A stretch of DNA of 50,859 bases, taken from Lachnospiraceae bacterium (GTDB taxonomy: Bacteria > Bacillota > Clostridia > Lachnospirales > Lachnospiraceae). The notes under the pieces are model-generated. The model was not told the origin of the DNA, did not search any database, and saw only the letters and a list, made by a program, of their open reading frames with translations. Location: positions 1 through 50,859 of the forward strand of contig JALFLM010000023.1 of assembly GCA_022774705.1 (NCBI GenBank), read 5' to 3'. Positions 43,263 through 50,859 of the stretch are shown here, piece by piece. The position numbers and the translations under genes are program-made. Every line of letters begins with the position of its first letter. Positions within the stretch are counted from its first letter, which is position 1.

Positions 43263-43991
43263 ATGAAAAAATACAAAAACCTGAAGGAGATGGAGATTTT
43301 TCACGGAGTCAGGCCGGAGACGATGGAGGAAATGCAGAGTCTTGGCAGGGTGGTGACCATGAAAAAAGGGACTGTATGCTATCGAGCTTCTGATAAACAG
43401 GACAATATTTTTATTCTGATGGACGGGCAGGCGATTATTTATACCCTGACCCGCTGCGGCAACCGGAAGATCATTTTCGTACACGGCGGCGGGGAGCTGC
43501 TCAATGAAAGTATTATCGCGGTGGACCGGACAACGGTATTCTGTGATCTGATCCGGGACAGCAAAGTATTTGTAGTCCGGAATCAGCAGTTCTGCCGGTT
43601 GATGGAGCAGGATTTTACACTGGTCAGAGCAGTCATGCGCATACAGGAACGGAAGCTCTGGCGCACCAGCCATCAGCTGAAAAATACACCGGGGAGTATC
43701 TATCTGGAGCGGAAACTGGCGGCCAAATTGTGGAAACTGGCAAGAGATTTCGGCGTGCCGGCGGATAATGCAAAGGTTCGCATTGATGTAAGTCTGAGTA
43801 TTACGTTTCTGGCCGATTTTCTGGGAGCACCCAGAGAGACAACCTCCAGAATATGCAGGAATCTTGTGGAAAAAGGGTTGATCGAGATGGACAAAAAGAC
43901 GATCATCGTGGATAACATGGACTGTCTGGCCCGGTTTTACAAAAACCACTGCGGAGAGGAATGCTTCTGCAAGCGATGGGCTTATACCTGA
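43263..43991 (+). CDS. Crp/Fnr family transcriptional regulator with 3' end duplicated downstream
   Basis: The 242-residue protein has a cyclic-nucleotide-binding-like domain (about residues 10-120) and a winged helix-turn-helix (ITFLADFLGAPRETTSRICRNLVEKGLIEM, residues 182-211). The C-terminal tail carries three Cys near the end (NHCGEECFC). Its last 80 bp before the tail (43891-43970) are repeated at 45466-45545, with different endings: KRWAYT here and GKGQDAFTEHKR there. The native end is therefore probably the downstream copy, and the present tail arose when a DUF4143 ATPase gene entered. The asrABC operon lies further on, so control of sulfite reduction is a plausible target, by inference. 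Confidence 0.88.
   Translation: MKKYKNLKEMEIFHGVRPETMEEMQSLGRVVTMKKGTVCYRASDKQDNIFILMDGQAIIYTLTRCGNRKIIFVHGGGELLNESIIAVDRTTVFCDLIRDSKVFVVRNQQFCRLMEQDFTLVRAVMRIQERKLWRTSHQLKNTPGSIYLERKLAAKLWKLARDFGVPADNAKVRIDVSLSITFLADFLGAPRETTSRICRNLVEKGLIEMDKKTIIVDNMDCLARFYKNHCGEECFCKRWAYT
43891..43970 (+). repeat. 80-bp direct repeat, left copy (in crp)
   Basis: Positions 43891-43970 match 45466-45545 with two mismatches out of 80. They encode KKTIIVDNMDCLA(R/W)FYKNHCGEECFC in both places. The DUF4143 gene lies between the copies. Confidence 0.95.
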
Positions 43992-44003
43992 TAAAAATAA
44001 GCA

Positions 44004-44093
44004 ATGATCCGCAGGATCGTGATTGCCATACCGAGGGAAATCCACCCGGAGCAGCATGCCGACCTGATTCGGGACTACTGCAGTCGCCAGGTA
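44004..44093 (+). pseudogene. MobA/MobL-like relaxase N-terminal fragment
   Basis: An in-frame stretch of about 30 codons reads MIRRIVIAIPREIHPEQHADLIRDYC, which fits the start of MobA/MobL-type relaxases (IA(L/I)PRE(L/I) followed by EQ and a LIREY helix). The match ends near 44093, and an unrelated tail follows to a stop. It lies between the crp copy and the ATPase promoter and is a scrap of a mobilisation gene. Confidence 0.55.
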
Positions 44094-44137
44094 CGATTTC
44101 AAAAAATAAAAAATTTAAAGATTGTGAAACCGAAATC

Positions 44138-44166
44138 TTGCATATACTATTTGCAGACAGTATAAT
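44138..44166 (+). promoter_or_regulatory. Promoter of the DUF4143 ATPase gene
   Basis: TTGCAT and TATAAT are separated by exactly 17 bp, about 60 bp ahead of the start codon. The gene therefore carries its own promoter inside the inserted segment. Confidence 0.8.
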
Positions 44167-44227
44167 AGGTGCAGAAGAGCAGTTTCAGAAAACGAAAAAA
44201 TTTCAACTTTTGAAAGCGGGTGGCTAT

Positions 44228-45424
44228 ATGAAAACAATTACGAGAACAAAATATCTCAATCGGATCATTGAACTGAACGGTACTCCCGACATCAAGATTA
44301 TTACAGGCATTCGTCGTTCCGGTAAATCAAAATTGATGCAGGCATATATCGAGTATCTGAAAAGTCATTTTGAAAATATCAACATCATCTTCATTGACTT
44401 CATGGATCTGGCGTATGAAGAAATTAAGGAATACCATGCATTACACGCTTATATAGAAGATCATTATCAAGCCGGGAAAACCAACTATCTTTTTGTGGAT
44501 GAGGTTCAGATGTGTCCCAGGTTTGAGCTGGCAATCAACAGCCTTTACTCGAAGGGCAAATATGACATCTATGTGACCGGCTCCAATGCTTTTTTACTGA
44601 GTGCAGATCTGGCAACCCTTTTTACCGGACGCTACATCGAGATTCATGTATTTCCGTTTAGTTTCCAGGAGTATTGTCAGTATTATGATGGTGTCAGCGA
44701 TAAAGATAAACTCTTTGATGAATACTCTATAAAAGGCGGTTTGTCTGGCTCTTATGCTTACAGAACGGAGAAAGACCGAACCAATTATATCAAAGAGGTT
44801 TATGAAACCATTGTGACAAGAGATCTTGTACAGAAATATTCTCTGCCTGATACTCTGGTTTTGCAGCGTCTGAGTGAGTTCCTTATGGATAATATCAGCA
44901 ACCTGACATCTCCCAATAAGGTCAGTAAGCTGCTGACAGCGAACGACACCCCAACAAACCATGTAACGATTGGCAGATACATTAAATATCTGTGTAATGC
45001 ATTCGTGTTTTATGATGTTAAGCGTTATGATATTCGAGGGAAAAAATATCTGGAAAAGTCTGAAAAGTTTTACCTCTGCGACAGTGGCATTCGTTATGCA
45101 ATCCTCGGAAGCAGAAATATGGATTACGGCAGGGTTTATGAAAATATGGTTTGTATCGAGCTGCTCCGCCGTGGATACGATGTTTATGTGGGAAAGCTGT
45201 ATCAGAAAGAAATTGACTTTGTCGCACAAAGGGGCAGCGAGAAAATCTATATTCAGGTGAGTGACAACATTTCCGGGCAGGAGACTTTTGAACGGGAAGT
45301 ATCTCCATTGCTTCAGATTCGGGATGCTTATCCGAAGATGGTCATCGCCCGAACCCGGCATCCGAAGTATAGCCATGAAGGAATTGAAATTTACGATATA
45401 TCGGATTGGCTGTTGCTGGAATAA
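44228..45424 (+). CDS. AAA ATPase with C-terminal DUF4143 domain
   Basis: The 398-residue protein has a P-loop (GIRRSGKS, residues 27-34), Walker B (YLFVDEVQ, near 95) and sensor-like TGSNAFLLS. The DUF4143 region follows (about residues 210-380), with VYENMVCIELLRRGY, KEIDFVA and IYIQV; the Asp and Gln-x-Val recall a PD-(D/E)XK nuclease core. Full length for its family (COG1373). The ATG at 44228 follows AAAGCGGGTGG; upstream codons in the same frame run through the relaxase scrap. The gene lies between 80-bp direct repeats of the crp 3' end. Its function is not established. Confidence 0.88.
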   Translation: MKTITRTKYLNRIIELNGTPDIKIITGIRRSGKSKLMQAYIEYLKSHFENINIIFIDFMDLAYEEIKEYHALHAYIEDHYQAGKTNYLFVDEVQMCPRFELAINSLYSKGKYDIYVTGSNAFLLSADLATLFTGRYIEIHVFPFSFQEYCQYYDGVSDKDKLFDEYSIKGGLSGSYAYRTEKDRTNYIKEVYETIVTRDLVQKYSLPDTLVLQRLSEFLMDNISNLTSPNKVSKLLTANDTPTNHVTIGRYIKYLCNAFVFYDVKRYDIRGKKYLEKSEKFYLCDSGIRYAILGSRNMDYGRVYENMVCIELLRRGYDVYVGKLYQKEIDFVAQRGSEKIYIQVSDNISGQETFEREVSPLLQIRDAYPKMVIARTRHPKYSHEGIEIYDISDWLLLE

Positions 45425-45465
45425 AAAGTCAGAATTTTATAATAAAAAACATTTTGACTGCCTGT

Positions 45466-45584
45466 ACAAAAAGACGATCATCGTGGATAACATGGACTGT
45501 CTGGCCTGGTTTTACAAAAACCACTGTGGAGAGGAATGCTTCTGCGGGAAGGGGCAGGACGCATTCACAGAGCATAAAAGATAA
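45466..45584 (+). pseudogene. Displaced 3' end of the crp gene (right copy of the 80-bp repeat)
   Basis: From 45466 the sequence repeats the crp 3' end and then continues with GKGQDAFTEHKR and a TAA at 45582-45584. It has no start codon of its own. The extension is probably the original C-terminus of the regulator. Confidence 0.8.
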
Positions 45585-45614
45585 AGATAACTGAAAGAAA
45601 GGCTGGTGACAGAT

Positions 45615-47339
45615 ATGGCGAGGACTCCGGGAATCGGAATTCAGGATTTTGGGAAAATCATTACAAGCAATAATTTTTACGTGGATAAAACCGGTTTTAT
45701 CAAAGAATGGTGGGAGACACAGGATGAAGTCACTCTGATTACACGTCCCCGGCGTTTTGGAAAAACCCTGACGGTCAATATGGTGGAGCGTTTCTTTTCC
45801 GTGAAATATGCAGGGCGCGGCGAAGTGTTCTGCGGTCTGGAGATTTTTCAGGAGGAATCCTTTCGGAAGCTTCAGGGGACATTTCCCGTGATTTTTCTGA
45901 GCTTTGCCGAGATTAAAGAAGGTACCTATGCTGAAACAAGAAAGAAGATCTGTCAGCTGATTACCATGCTGTACGACCAGTACCGTTTTCTGCTTCAGGG
46001 GGATTTTCTCAGTGACAAGGAAAGAGAATTTTTTCTTGGTGTTTCCGCTGAGATGGAAGATTATATGGCTTCCTTATCAATCAAGATGCTGGCCGGATTT
46101 CTGGCCCGGTATTACGGGAAAAAAGTAATCATTCTTCTGGATGAGTATGATACGCCCATGCAGGAAGCATATACCCACGGCTACTGGGAACAGCTGGTCA
46201 TGTTTACAAGAAGTCTGTTCAATTCTACGTTTAAGACAAATCCCTATCTGGAACGTGCGATTATGACCGGAATTACGCGGGTCAGTAAAGAATCGGTTTT
46301 TTCTGATCTGAACAATCTGGAGGTGGTCACAACCACGTCCTGCAAATATGAAACATCATTTGGTTTCACGGAAGAAGAAGTTTTTGCGGCACTGGATGAG
46401 TATGGACTTTCCGACAGAAAGCAGAATGTGAAGGAGTGGTATGACGGCTTCACCTTCGGCACGGCGGAAGATATCTATAATCCGTGGTCAATCCTGAATT
46501 ATCTGGAAAAACAGCGGTTTGCCGCGTACTGGGCCAATACCAGCAGCAACAGTCTGGTGGGGAAACTGATCCGTGAAGGAAGTGCCGATATGAAGATCTG
46601 GATGGAAGATCTGATGGATGGAAAGTCGATCACTGCTCAGATAGACGAGCAGATTGTATACGATCAGCTGGATGAAAGAGAAGATTCCATCTGGAGTCTG
46701 CTGCTGGCCAGCGGCTATCTGAAAATAAAACATTATCATATTGTAACGGCAGAGGATATGAAAAACGGCGGTATGGGCTGCGGGGCGGAAGAAGGTGACC
46801 AGATTTATGAACTGGTGCTGACCAATCGTGAAGTGAAGGTGATGTTCCGGAATATGATTCGCGGATGGTTTAAAAACTCTTCTTCGAAGTATAATGATTT
46901 TATCAGGGCATTGCTGAAAAATGATCTGAAAGCCATGAATGCATATATGAATCGCGTGGCTCTGACAACATTCAGCTTTTTTGACAGTGGAAACAGGCCT
47001 TCTGAGCAGACGGAACCGGAGCGGTTCTATCATGGATTTGCGCTGGGGCTGATGGTGGAACTGTCCGGGCGCTATGCGCTTACTTCAAATCGTGAAAGCG
47101 GATTTGGCCGGTATGATGTGATGCTGGAGCCGTTAAATGCATCTGATGATGCCATAATTATGGAGTTTAAAGTGTTCGACCCGACCGAGGAAAAAACACT
47201 GGAAGATACTGTGCGAAAAGCACATGAACAGATTGAAAATAGAAAATATGCTGCTGCTCTGCTTGCAAAAGGCGTGCCGGAAGAACACATCCGCAGCTAT
47301 GGATTTGCGTTTCAGGGGAAAACGGTGCTGATCGGGTAA
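45615..47339 (+). CDS. AAA-ATPase-like protein with DUF1703-type PD-(D/E)XK C-terminus
   Basis: The 574-residue protein starts IGIQDFGKIITSNNFYVDKT, with the Walker A RPRRFGKTLT near residue 45 and Walker B ILLDEYDTPMQ near 178. It ends in a nuclease-like domain with GRYDVML and IIMEFKVFD (D and E-x-K) near residue 515, the AAA-ATPase_like/DUF1703 layout. These proteins are abundant paralogs in gut Firmicutes and Bacteroidetes and have no settled role. GAAAGG lies about 12 bp ahead of the ATG; a GTG three codons earlier is possible. It follows the crp remnant and is not part of the asr operon because of a terminator behind it. Confidence 0.88.
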   Translation: MARTPGIGIQDFGKIITSNNFYVDKTGFIKEWWETQDEVTLITRPRRFGKTLTVNMVERFFSVKYAGRGEVFCGLEIFQEESFRKLQGTFPVIFLSFAEIKEGTYAETRKKICQLITMLYDQYRFLLQGDFLSDKEREFFLGVSAEMEDYMASLSIKMLAGFLARYYGKKVIILLDEYDTPMQEAYTHGYWEQLVMFTRSLFNSTFKTNPYLERAIMTGITRVSKESVFSDLNNLEVVTTTSCKYETSFGFTEEEVFAALDEYGLSDRKQNVKEWYDGFTFGTAEDIYNPWSILNYLEKQRFAAYWANTSSNSLVGKLIREGSADMKIWMEDLMDGKSITAQIDEQIVYDQLDEREDSIWSLLLASGYLKIKHYHIVTAEDMKNGGMGCGAEEGDQIYELVLTNREVKVMFRNMIRGWFKNSSSKYNDFIRALLKNDLKAMNAYMNRVALTTFSFFDSGNRPSEQTEPERFYHGFALGLMVELSGRYALTSNRESGFGRYDVMLEPLNASDDAIIMEFKVFDPTEEKTLEDTVRKAHEQIENRKYAAALLAKGVPEEHIRSYGFAFQGKTVLIG

Positions 47340-47361
47340 GCAGATATTCGTAATTTTTCTG

Positions 47362-47391
47362 ATTCCGTGAGATTGCTCACGGAATTTTTTT
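47362..47391 (+). terminator. Intrinsic terminator after the DUF1703 ATPase gene
   Basis: ATTCCGTGAG (47362-47371) pairs with CTCACGGAAT (47376-47385) around ATTG, followed by seven T. It isolates the asr operon from the ATPase gene. Confidence 0.92.
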
Positions 47392-47457
47392 GCGCTTTCT
47401 GATACTATGAAATCACGGAAACACTATCATGTTATTACAAAGGAGGGGCGCAACTAT

Positions 47458-48468
47458 ATGGGTTATGCAATGACAAGAGAAAATATGAATACGGTTTTTG
47501 CTTCCATGAGCGATGCGTATGATATTTTCGCACCAAAGGTATTTGAAGGAGAAGGGTGTTTTTCCGATCAGGACAGTATCCGCTACGGAAAGGTTTCTTC
47601 TCTGGATGAAATTGAGTCTGAACGGAAAAGTGAATATTCATTCAAAGAAGTGCTGCTGGCAGTGCAGGAAAATCTGTTTTATTTTACGGAGGATCAGGTA
47701 ACAGTTCCGAAGATTACTGATAAGGGAATCCTGATTTTCCTCAGAAGCTGTGATCTGGCTGCGGTGAAGCGTCTGGATCAGATCTATCTGAACAACGGGC
47801 CGGAGGATTTTTACTATAAGCGGCTGCGTGAAAAGGCAAAATTCATCCTGATGGGATGTCAGGAGAGCTGCAGCTCGGGATTCTGTGTCAGCATGGGAAC
47901 GAATCAGGCGGATAATTATGATCTGTATCTGAAATGGGACGGTAATCATGTTTTTGCAGATTGCAGGGATGAGGCGCTTGCCGGGTATTTTGCCGGTGCG
48001 CAGGAGAAAGGATTGGCTGAAACTGCCGAGGTGAAGCCGGATTATGTGACAGAGAACCGGGAAAAGGTGACTTTGCCGAAAAATCTGTCTGCTGATACCT
48101 TCAAAAATCCCATCTGGGAAGAGTACGGCAGCCGCTGTATCGGCTGCGGCCGCTGCAATTTTGTCTGTCCCACATGTACCTGTTTTACCATGCAGGACAT
48201 CTATTATCAGGAAAATGCAAAAATGGGAGAGCGCCGCAGAGTCTGGGCTTCCTGCCAGGTGGACGGCTACACCGATATGGCAGGAGGACATGCTTTCCGC
48301 AAATCACAGGGAGAACGCATGCGCTTCAAAGTGATGCATAAGATTTACGATTTTGAAAAACGTTTCGGCTATCCCATGTGCGTGGGCTGCGGCCGCTGCG
48401 ATGATGTCTGTCCCGAATATATTTCCTACGCAAACTGCGTAAACCGTCTGGCAAAGGAGGAACAGTGA
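47458..48468 (+). CDS. asrA: Anaerobic sulfite reductase subunit A
   Basis: The 336-residue protein has two ferredoxin-type clusters in the C-terminal third (CIGCGRCNFVCP-TC with further Cys, and CVGCGRCDDVCP), the layout of AsrA, which carries electrons to the siroheme subunit. The upstream half includes RSCDLAAVKRLD and a Cys-rich GCQESCSSGFC. The ATG at 47458 follows AAAGGAGG by about 11 bp; an earlier ATG (47407) lies before that site. It is the first gene of asrABC, which reduces sulfite to sulfide in the cytoplasm under anaerobic conditions. Confidence 0.93.
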   Translation: MGYAMTRENMNTVFASMSDAYDIFAPKVFEGEGCFSDQDSIRYGKVSSLDEIESERKSEYSFKEVLLAVQENLFYFTEDQVTVPKITDKGILIFLRSCDLAAVKRLDQIYLNNGPEDFYYKRLREKAKFILMGCQESCSSGFCVSMGTNQADNYDLYLKWDGNHVFADCRDEALAGYFAGAQEKGLAETAEVKPDYVTENREKVTLPKNLSADTFKNPIWEEYGSRCIGCGRCNFVCPTCTCFTMQDIYYQENAKMGERRRVWASCQVDGYTDMAGGHAFRKSQGERMRFKVMHKIYDFEKRFGYPMCVGCGRCDDVCPEYISYANCVNRLAKEEQ

Positions 48469-48469
48469 T

Positions 48470-49294
48470 ATGGATGCAGGAATGAATGCCGGAATGAACG
48501 CCGATATGAATGCTTATGTACCGTTTTTATCAGAAATTAAAAAGGTCATCCGCCATACGGAGATTGAATATACCTTCCGCATGGAGTATACCGGCGATGT
48601 GAAGCCGGGACAGTTTTTTGAGGTTTCCATTCCCAGATACGGGGAAGCGCCCATTTCCGTCAGCGGAATCGGAGAGAACACGATTGATCTGACCATCCGG
48701 CGCGTGGGAAAGGTAACCAATGAGATTTTTGAAAATTACGAAGGTGACAGCCTGTATCTGCGCGGCCCCTACGGAAACGGATTTGATATCGGAAATTATC
48801 AGGGGAAAGAACTGGTGGTGATCGCCGGAGGAACGGGACTCTCGCCGGTAAAAGGTGTTGTGGATCATTTTGCTGCCCATCCGGAAGAAGCGGAAAAGGT
48901 GACCCTGATTGCCGGTTTTAAATCCCCTGCTGACGTGCTGTTCAAGGCGGATTTTGAAAACTGGAAACAGACCATCAATGTGATTCAGACGGTGGACAGC
49001 GCAGATGAAGGTTATAGCGGGAACATCGGTCTGGTAACGAAATACATACCTGACCTGCCCCTTGAAAATCCGGAAAATGCCGTATTTATCGTGGTGGGAC
49101 CGCCTGTGATGATGAAATTTGCAGTGGCTGAGGTTTTAAAACGCGGCATCAAGGAAGAAAATATCTGGATTTCCAATGAGCGGAAGATGTGCTGCGGTAT
49201 CGGCAAATGCGGTCACTGCAAGATCGGCGAAACTTACATCTGCCTGGACGGGCCGGTGTTTAACTATACAGACGGACAAAATCTGATCGATTAA
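48470..49294 (+). CDS. asrB: Anaerobic sulfite reductase subunit B
   Basis: The 274-residue ferredoxin-NADP reductase-like subunit has an FAD-binding part (FEVSIPRYGEAPISVSG), an NAD-binding part (IAGGTGLSPVKGV) and a C-terminal [2Fe-2S] cluster (CCGIGKCGHCKIGETYIC). It passes electrons from NAD(P)H to AsrA/AsrC. The N-terminus is a run of (M-x-A-G)-type repeats with four or more possible start codons (MDAGMNAGMNADMNAY). The start is set at 48470, where AAGGAGG is about 9 bp away. The gap to asrA is 1 bp. Confidence 0.94.
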   Translation: MDAGMNAGMNADMNAYVPFLSEIKKVIRHTEIEYTFRMEYTGDVKPGQFFEVSIPRYGEAPISVSGIGENTIDLTIRRVGKVTNEIFENYEGDSLYLRGPYGNGFDIGNYQGKELVVIAGGTGLSPVKGVVDHFAAHPEEAEKVTLIAGFKSPADVLFKADFENWKQTINVIQTVDSADEGYSGNIGLVTKYIPDLPLENPENAVFIVVGPPVMMKFAVAEVLKRGIKEENIWISNERKMCCGIGKCGHCKIGETYICLDGPVFNYTDGQNLID

Positions 49295-49306
49295 GGAGGG
49301 AGCACC

Positions 49307-50281
49307 ATGGCACTTGATATCAATACAAAAAAAGCAAAGAAAAATGCATATCGTATATCGAAGGAACGGGGCATCGGCGCCTCCCGTATCCGTGTACCCG
49401 GCGGGTATCTGAAAGCCGAGGTTCTGGGCATGGTACAGGAAATTTCCGAAAAATACGGCAACGGCGTTGTTCACCTGACCACCCGTCAGGGATTTGAGAT
49501 TGAGGGAATCCGTCTGGAAGACATGGATGAAATCAATGAAAAGCTGCAGCCCATCATCGAGGCGCTGGAGATCAACCAGTCCGATCCCAACACGGGCTAT
49601 CCCTCCTCCGGAACCAGAAATGTAACCGCATGCATCGGAAACAATGTCTGTCCCTTTGCCAATTACAACACCTCGGAATTTGCAAAACGGATGGAAAAAG
49701 CCATTTTCCCCAATGACCTGCATTTTAAGGTGGCATTTACCGGCTGTCCCAACGACTGCGGCAAGGTGCGTATGCACGACTTCGGCATCATCGGCATGAC
49801 CATGCCCCAGTACGACCCGTCCCGCTGCGTCAGCTGCGAAGCCTGCATCAAGGGCTGCAAAGGCCTGTCCGTCAACGCCCTGCGCATGGAAAACTACAAA
49901 GTGGTCCGTGATACGGAAAAATGCATCGGCTGCGGTGTCTGCATAACAAAATGTCCCACCCGCGCATGGACCAGAAGCAAAAAGAAATACTACAAGCTGA
50001 CCATCATGGGCAGAACCGGCAAGAAAAATCCCCGTCTGGGCGAAGACTTTCTGATCTGGGCAGACGAGGACAACATCGTAAAAATCGTGCTGAACACTTA
50101 TCGTTTTGTAAAAGAGTACATCAATCCCAAGGCTCCGGGCGGAAAAGAGCACATCGGATATATTATTGACCGGGTGGGATTTGAAGAATTCAAAAAATGG
50201 GCTCTGGACGGCGTGGAACTGCTGCCGGAAACCATCGTAAAAGAATGCGTGTACTGGAGCGGAATCCATTTTGACCGGTAG
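49307..50281 (+). CDS. asrC: Anaerobic sulfite reductase subunit C (siroheme)
   Basis: The 324-residue siroheme subunit shows the nitrite/sulfite reductase half-domain, the siroheme/[4Fe-4S] ligands (TACIGNNVCPF and TGCPNDCGK), and two ferredoxin-type clusters (CVSCEACIKGCK and CIGCGVCITKCP). It catalyses six-electron reduction of sulfite to sulfide. AAGGAGGG precedes the start. It closes the asr operon and is followed by long hairpin element B. Confidence 0.96.
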   Translation: MALDINTKKAKKNAYRISKERGIGASRIRVPGGYLKAEVLGMVQEISEKYGNGVVHLTTRQGFEIEGIRLEDMDEINEKLQPIIEALEINQSDPNTGYPSSGTRNVTACIGNNVCPFANYNTSEFAKRMEKAIFPNDLHFKVAFTGCPNDCGKVRMHDFGIIGMTMPQYDPSRCVSCEACIKGCKGLSVNALRMENYKVVRDTEKCIGCGVCITKCPTRAWTRSKKKYYKLTIMGRTGKKNPRLGEDFLIWADEDNIVKIVLNTYRFVKEYINPKAPGGKEHIGYIIDRVGFEEFKKWALDGVELLPETIVKECVYWSGIHFDR

Positions 50282-50290
50282 GTGAATTTT

Positions 50291-50528
50291 ACAGTTCGGA
50301 CTTCGGGGGCCGGGAAAGGGGATACTGAGGCAGACTGACTGTGATGTCCTGTACAGGGACGCGCTCTCGCTCTGTGACAAACGCAGCGGATGCTAAACTC
50401 GCGAACCGTCTTTTCAGACGGCTCGCTTGTTAAGCACCGGCGTTTGTCAACGGTCCCCTTTACAGGACATCACAGTCAGTCTGCCGCCGCAGTTTCCTCA
50501 TTATCCGGCGGATGAAGGTCGGAACTGT
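50291..50528. repeat. Long hairpin element B (inverted relative to element A)
   Basis: Outer arms ACAGTTC/GAACTGT enclose 25-bp perfect arms (50329-50353 and 50461-50485, GGCAGACTGACTGTGATGTC...) and then the CGTTTGTC module and a small terminal hairpin (50401-50426) not seen in element A. Compared with element A, five of 25 arm positions differ, each matched by a complementary change in the other arm. It lies between asrC and the partial gene at the window end. Confidence 0.88.
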
Positions 50529-50605
50529 AAATGGGGATTATGCCTTCAAAGACATAGAAAAATTCACACCCTCATAAAAAGGGCAGATTAATACAGTCTG
50601 GTGTA

Positions 50606-50859
50606 CTAATACGGTTCGGTATAATTGAATAAAGTCCGAACCGCAGTTCCGGTCTTTTTCACCATTTTCATAATGATAAAGCTGCCGGTTTTGTCAAAGC
50701 CGCGATCATAAAGCAGAAGTTTGTCGCCGGCTGTATTCAGTGAACCACAGAGTTCTCCTTTACTGCTGTAAATTGATTTTTTATCAGATCCGTCAAGTTT
50801 TATTCTCCTGATTTTGAATGTGTAGTCGGTGCTGACGGGTTCTTCATAGTAGATGTAGG
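50606..50859 (-). CDS. C-terminal part of an unidentified protein (partial)
   Basis: The frame (84 full codons, entering from the right edge) reads YIYYEEPVSTDYTFKIRRIK, then SIYSSKGELCGSLNTAGDKL and ends with TLFNYTEPY. Short strands with aromatic residues and repeated gain-turn patterns suggest a beta-propeller or similar all-beta exported protein, but the family is not certain and the start is outside the window. Confidence 0.45.
   Translation of the reverse strand, partial: YIYYEEPVSTDYTFKIRRIKLDGSDKKSIYSSKGELCGSLNTAGDKLLLYDRGFDKTGSFIIMKMVKKTGTAVRTLFNYTEPY

Noticed and set aside
47400-47420. TGATACTATGAAATCA as a Crp/Fnr box before asrA
   Set aside because: The half-sites are spaced wider than in Crp or Fnr boxes and no good promoter could be aligned to it.
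1-50859. CRISPR array, tRNA or rRNA genes
   Set aside because: No regularly spaced identical repeats and no cloverleaf or rRNA-like sequence was seen by eye; a tRNAscan or CRISPR search was not run.

Overview
The window looks like chromosome from a spore-forming, anaerobic clostridial Firmicute, most likely a Lachnospiraceae member (genus not determined). The evidence is a spoIIAA-spoIIAB-sigF operon followed by spoVAA/AB/AC genes, a T-box in front of thrS, luxS, a three-gene anaerobic sulfite reductase (asrABC), a class A penicillin-binding protein and strong GGAGG ribosome binding sites. No tRNA, rRNA or CRISPR array was recognised.

Layout. 1-3.6 kb: tail of an IS630-like transposase, then an operon of two FAD oxidoreductases and a DUF1667 protein, and a gene for a 66-residue Cys/Asp tandem-repeat peptide. 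3.6-8.5 kb (accessory): an AAA-ATPase/nuclease-like gene (ATPase_2/DUF234) between two 143-bp direct copies of a long hairpin, two divergent secreted-protein genes and a truncated bile-acid/sodium symporter gene. 8.5-12.7 kb: T-box, thrS, exoA (xth) and a traX-like gene. 12.9-16.3 kb: an Rpn-like PD-(D/E)XK protein, an unknown membrane protein, luxS and a decayed EmrE-type exporter among short inverted repeats. 16.3-25 kb: trpS, pbp1A, a YigZ-family gene, folC and a TPR/zinc-ribbon membrane protein. 25-31.8 kb: sporulation block with a GH2 glycosidase and a calcineurin-like phosphoesterase interleaved, ending in a decayed alcohol dehydrogenase where spoVAD would be expected. 32-34 kb: an AT-rich two-gene ATPase plus Toprim-like (RloAB/AbiL-like) candidate defence pair. 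34.3-39.3 kb: an ABC efflux operon with two membrane-fusion adaptors. 39.7-50.5 kb: two inverted copies of a long hairpin element bracket an RmlD-like reductase, a dicarboxylate/amino-acid symporter, truA, a Crp/Fnr regulator, two more AAA-ATPase/nuclease-like genes and asrABC. The right end holds the C-terminus of an unidentified protein.

The most unusual theme is a set of large AAA-ATPase proteins with C-terminal nuclease-like domains. Two of the three sit between direct duplications of flanking sequence. One (DUF4143) lies in the 3' end of the crp gene, with an 80-bp duplication of that end and a relaxase (MobA/MobL-like) scrap beside it. The other (DUF234) lies between two copies of a hairpin. 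Long palindromes are also abundant: two related ones 10.6 kb apart differ at five arm positions, and each change is matched in the opposite arm. All functional statements rest on motif recognition by eye; no database search was run.
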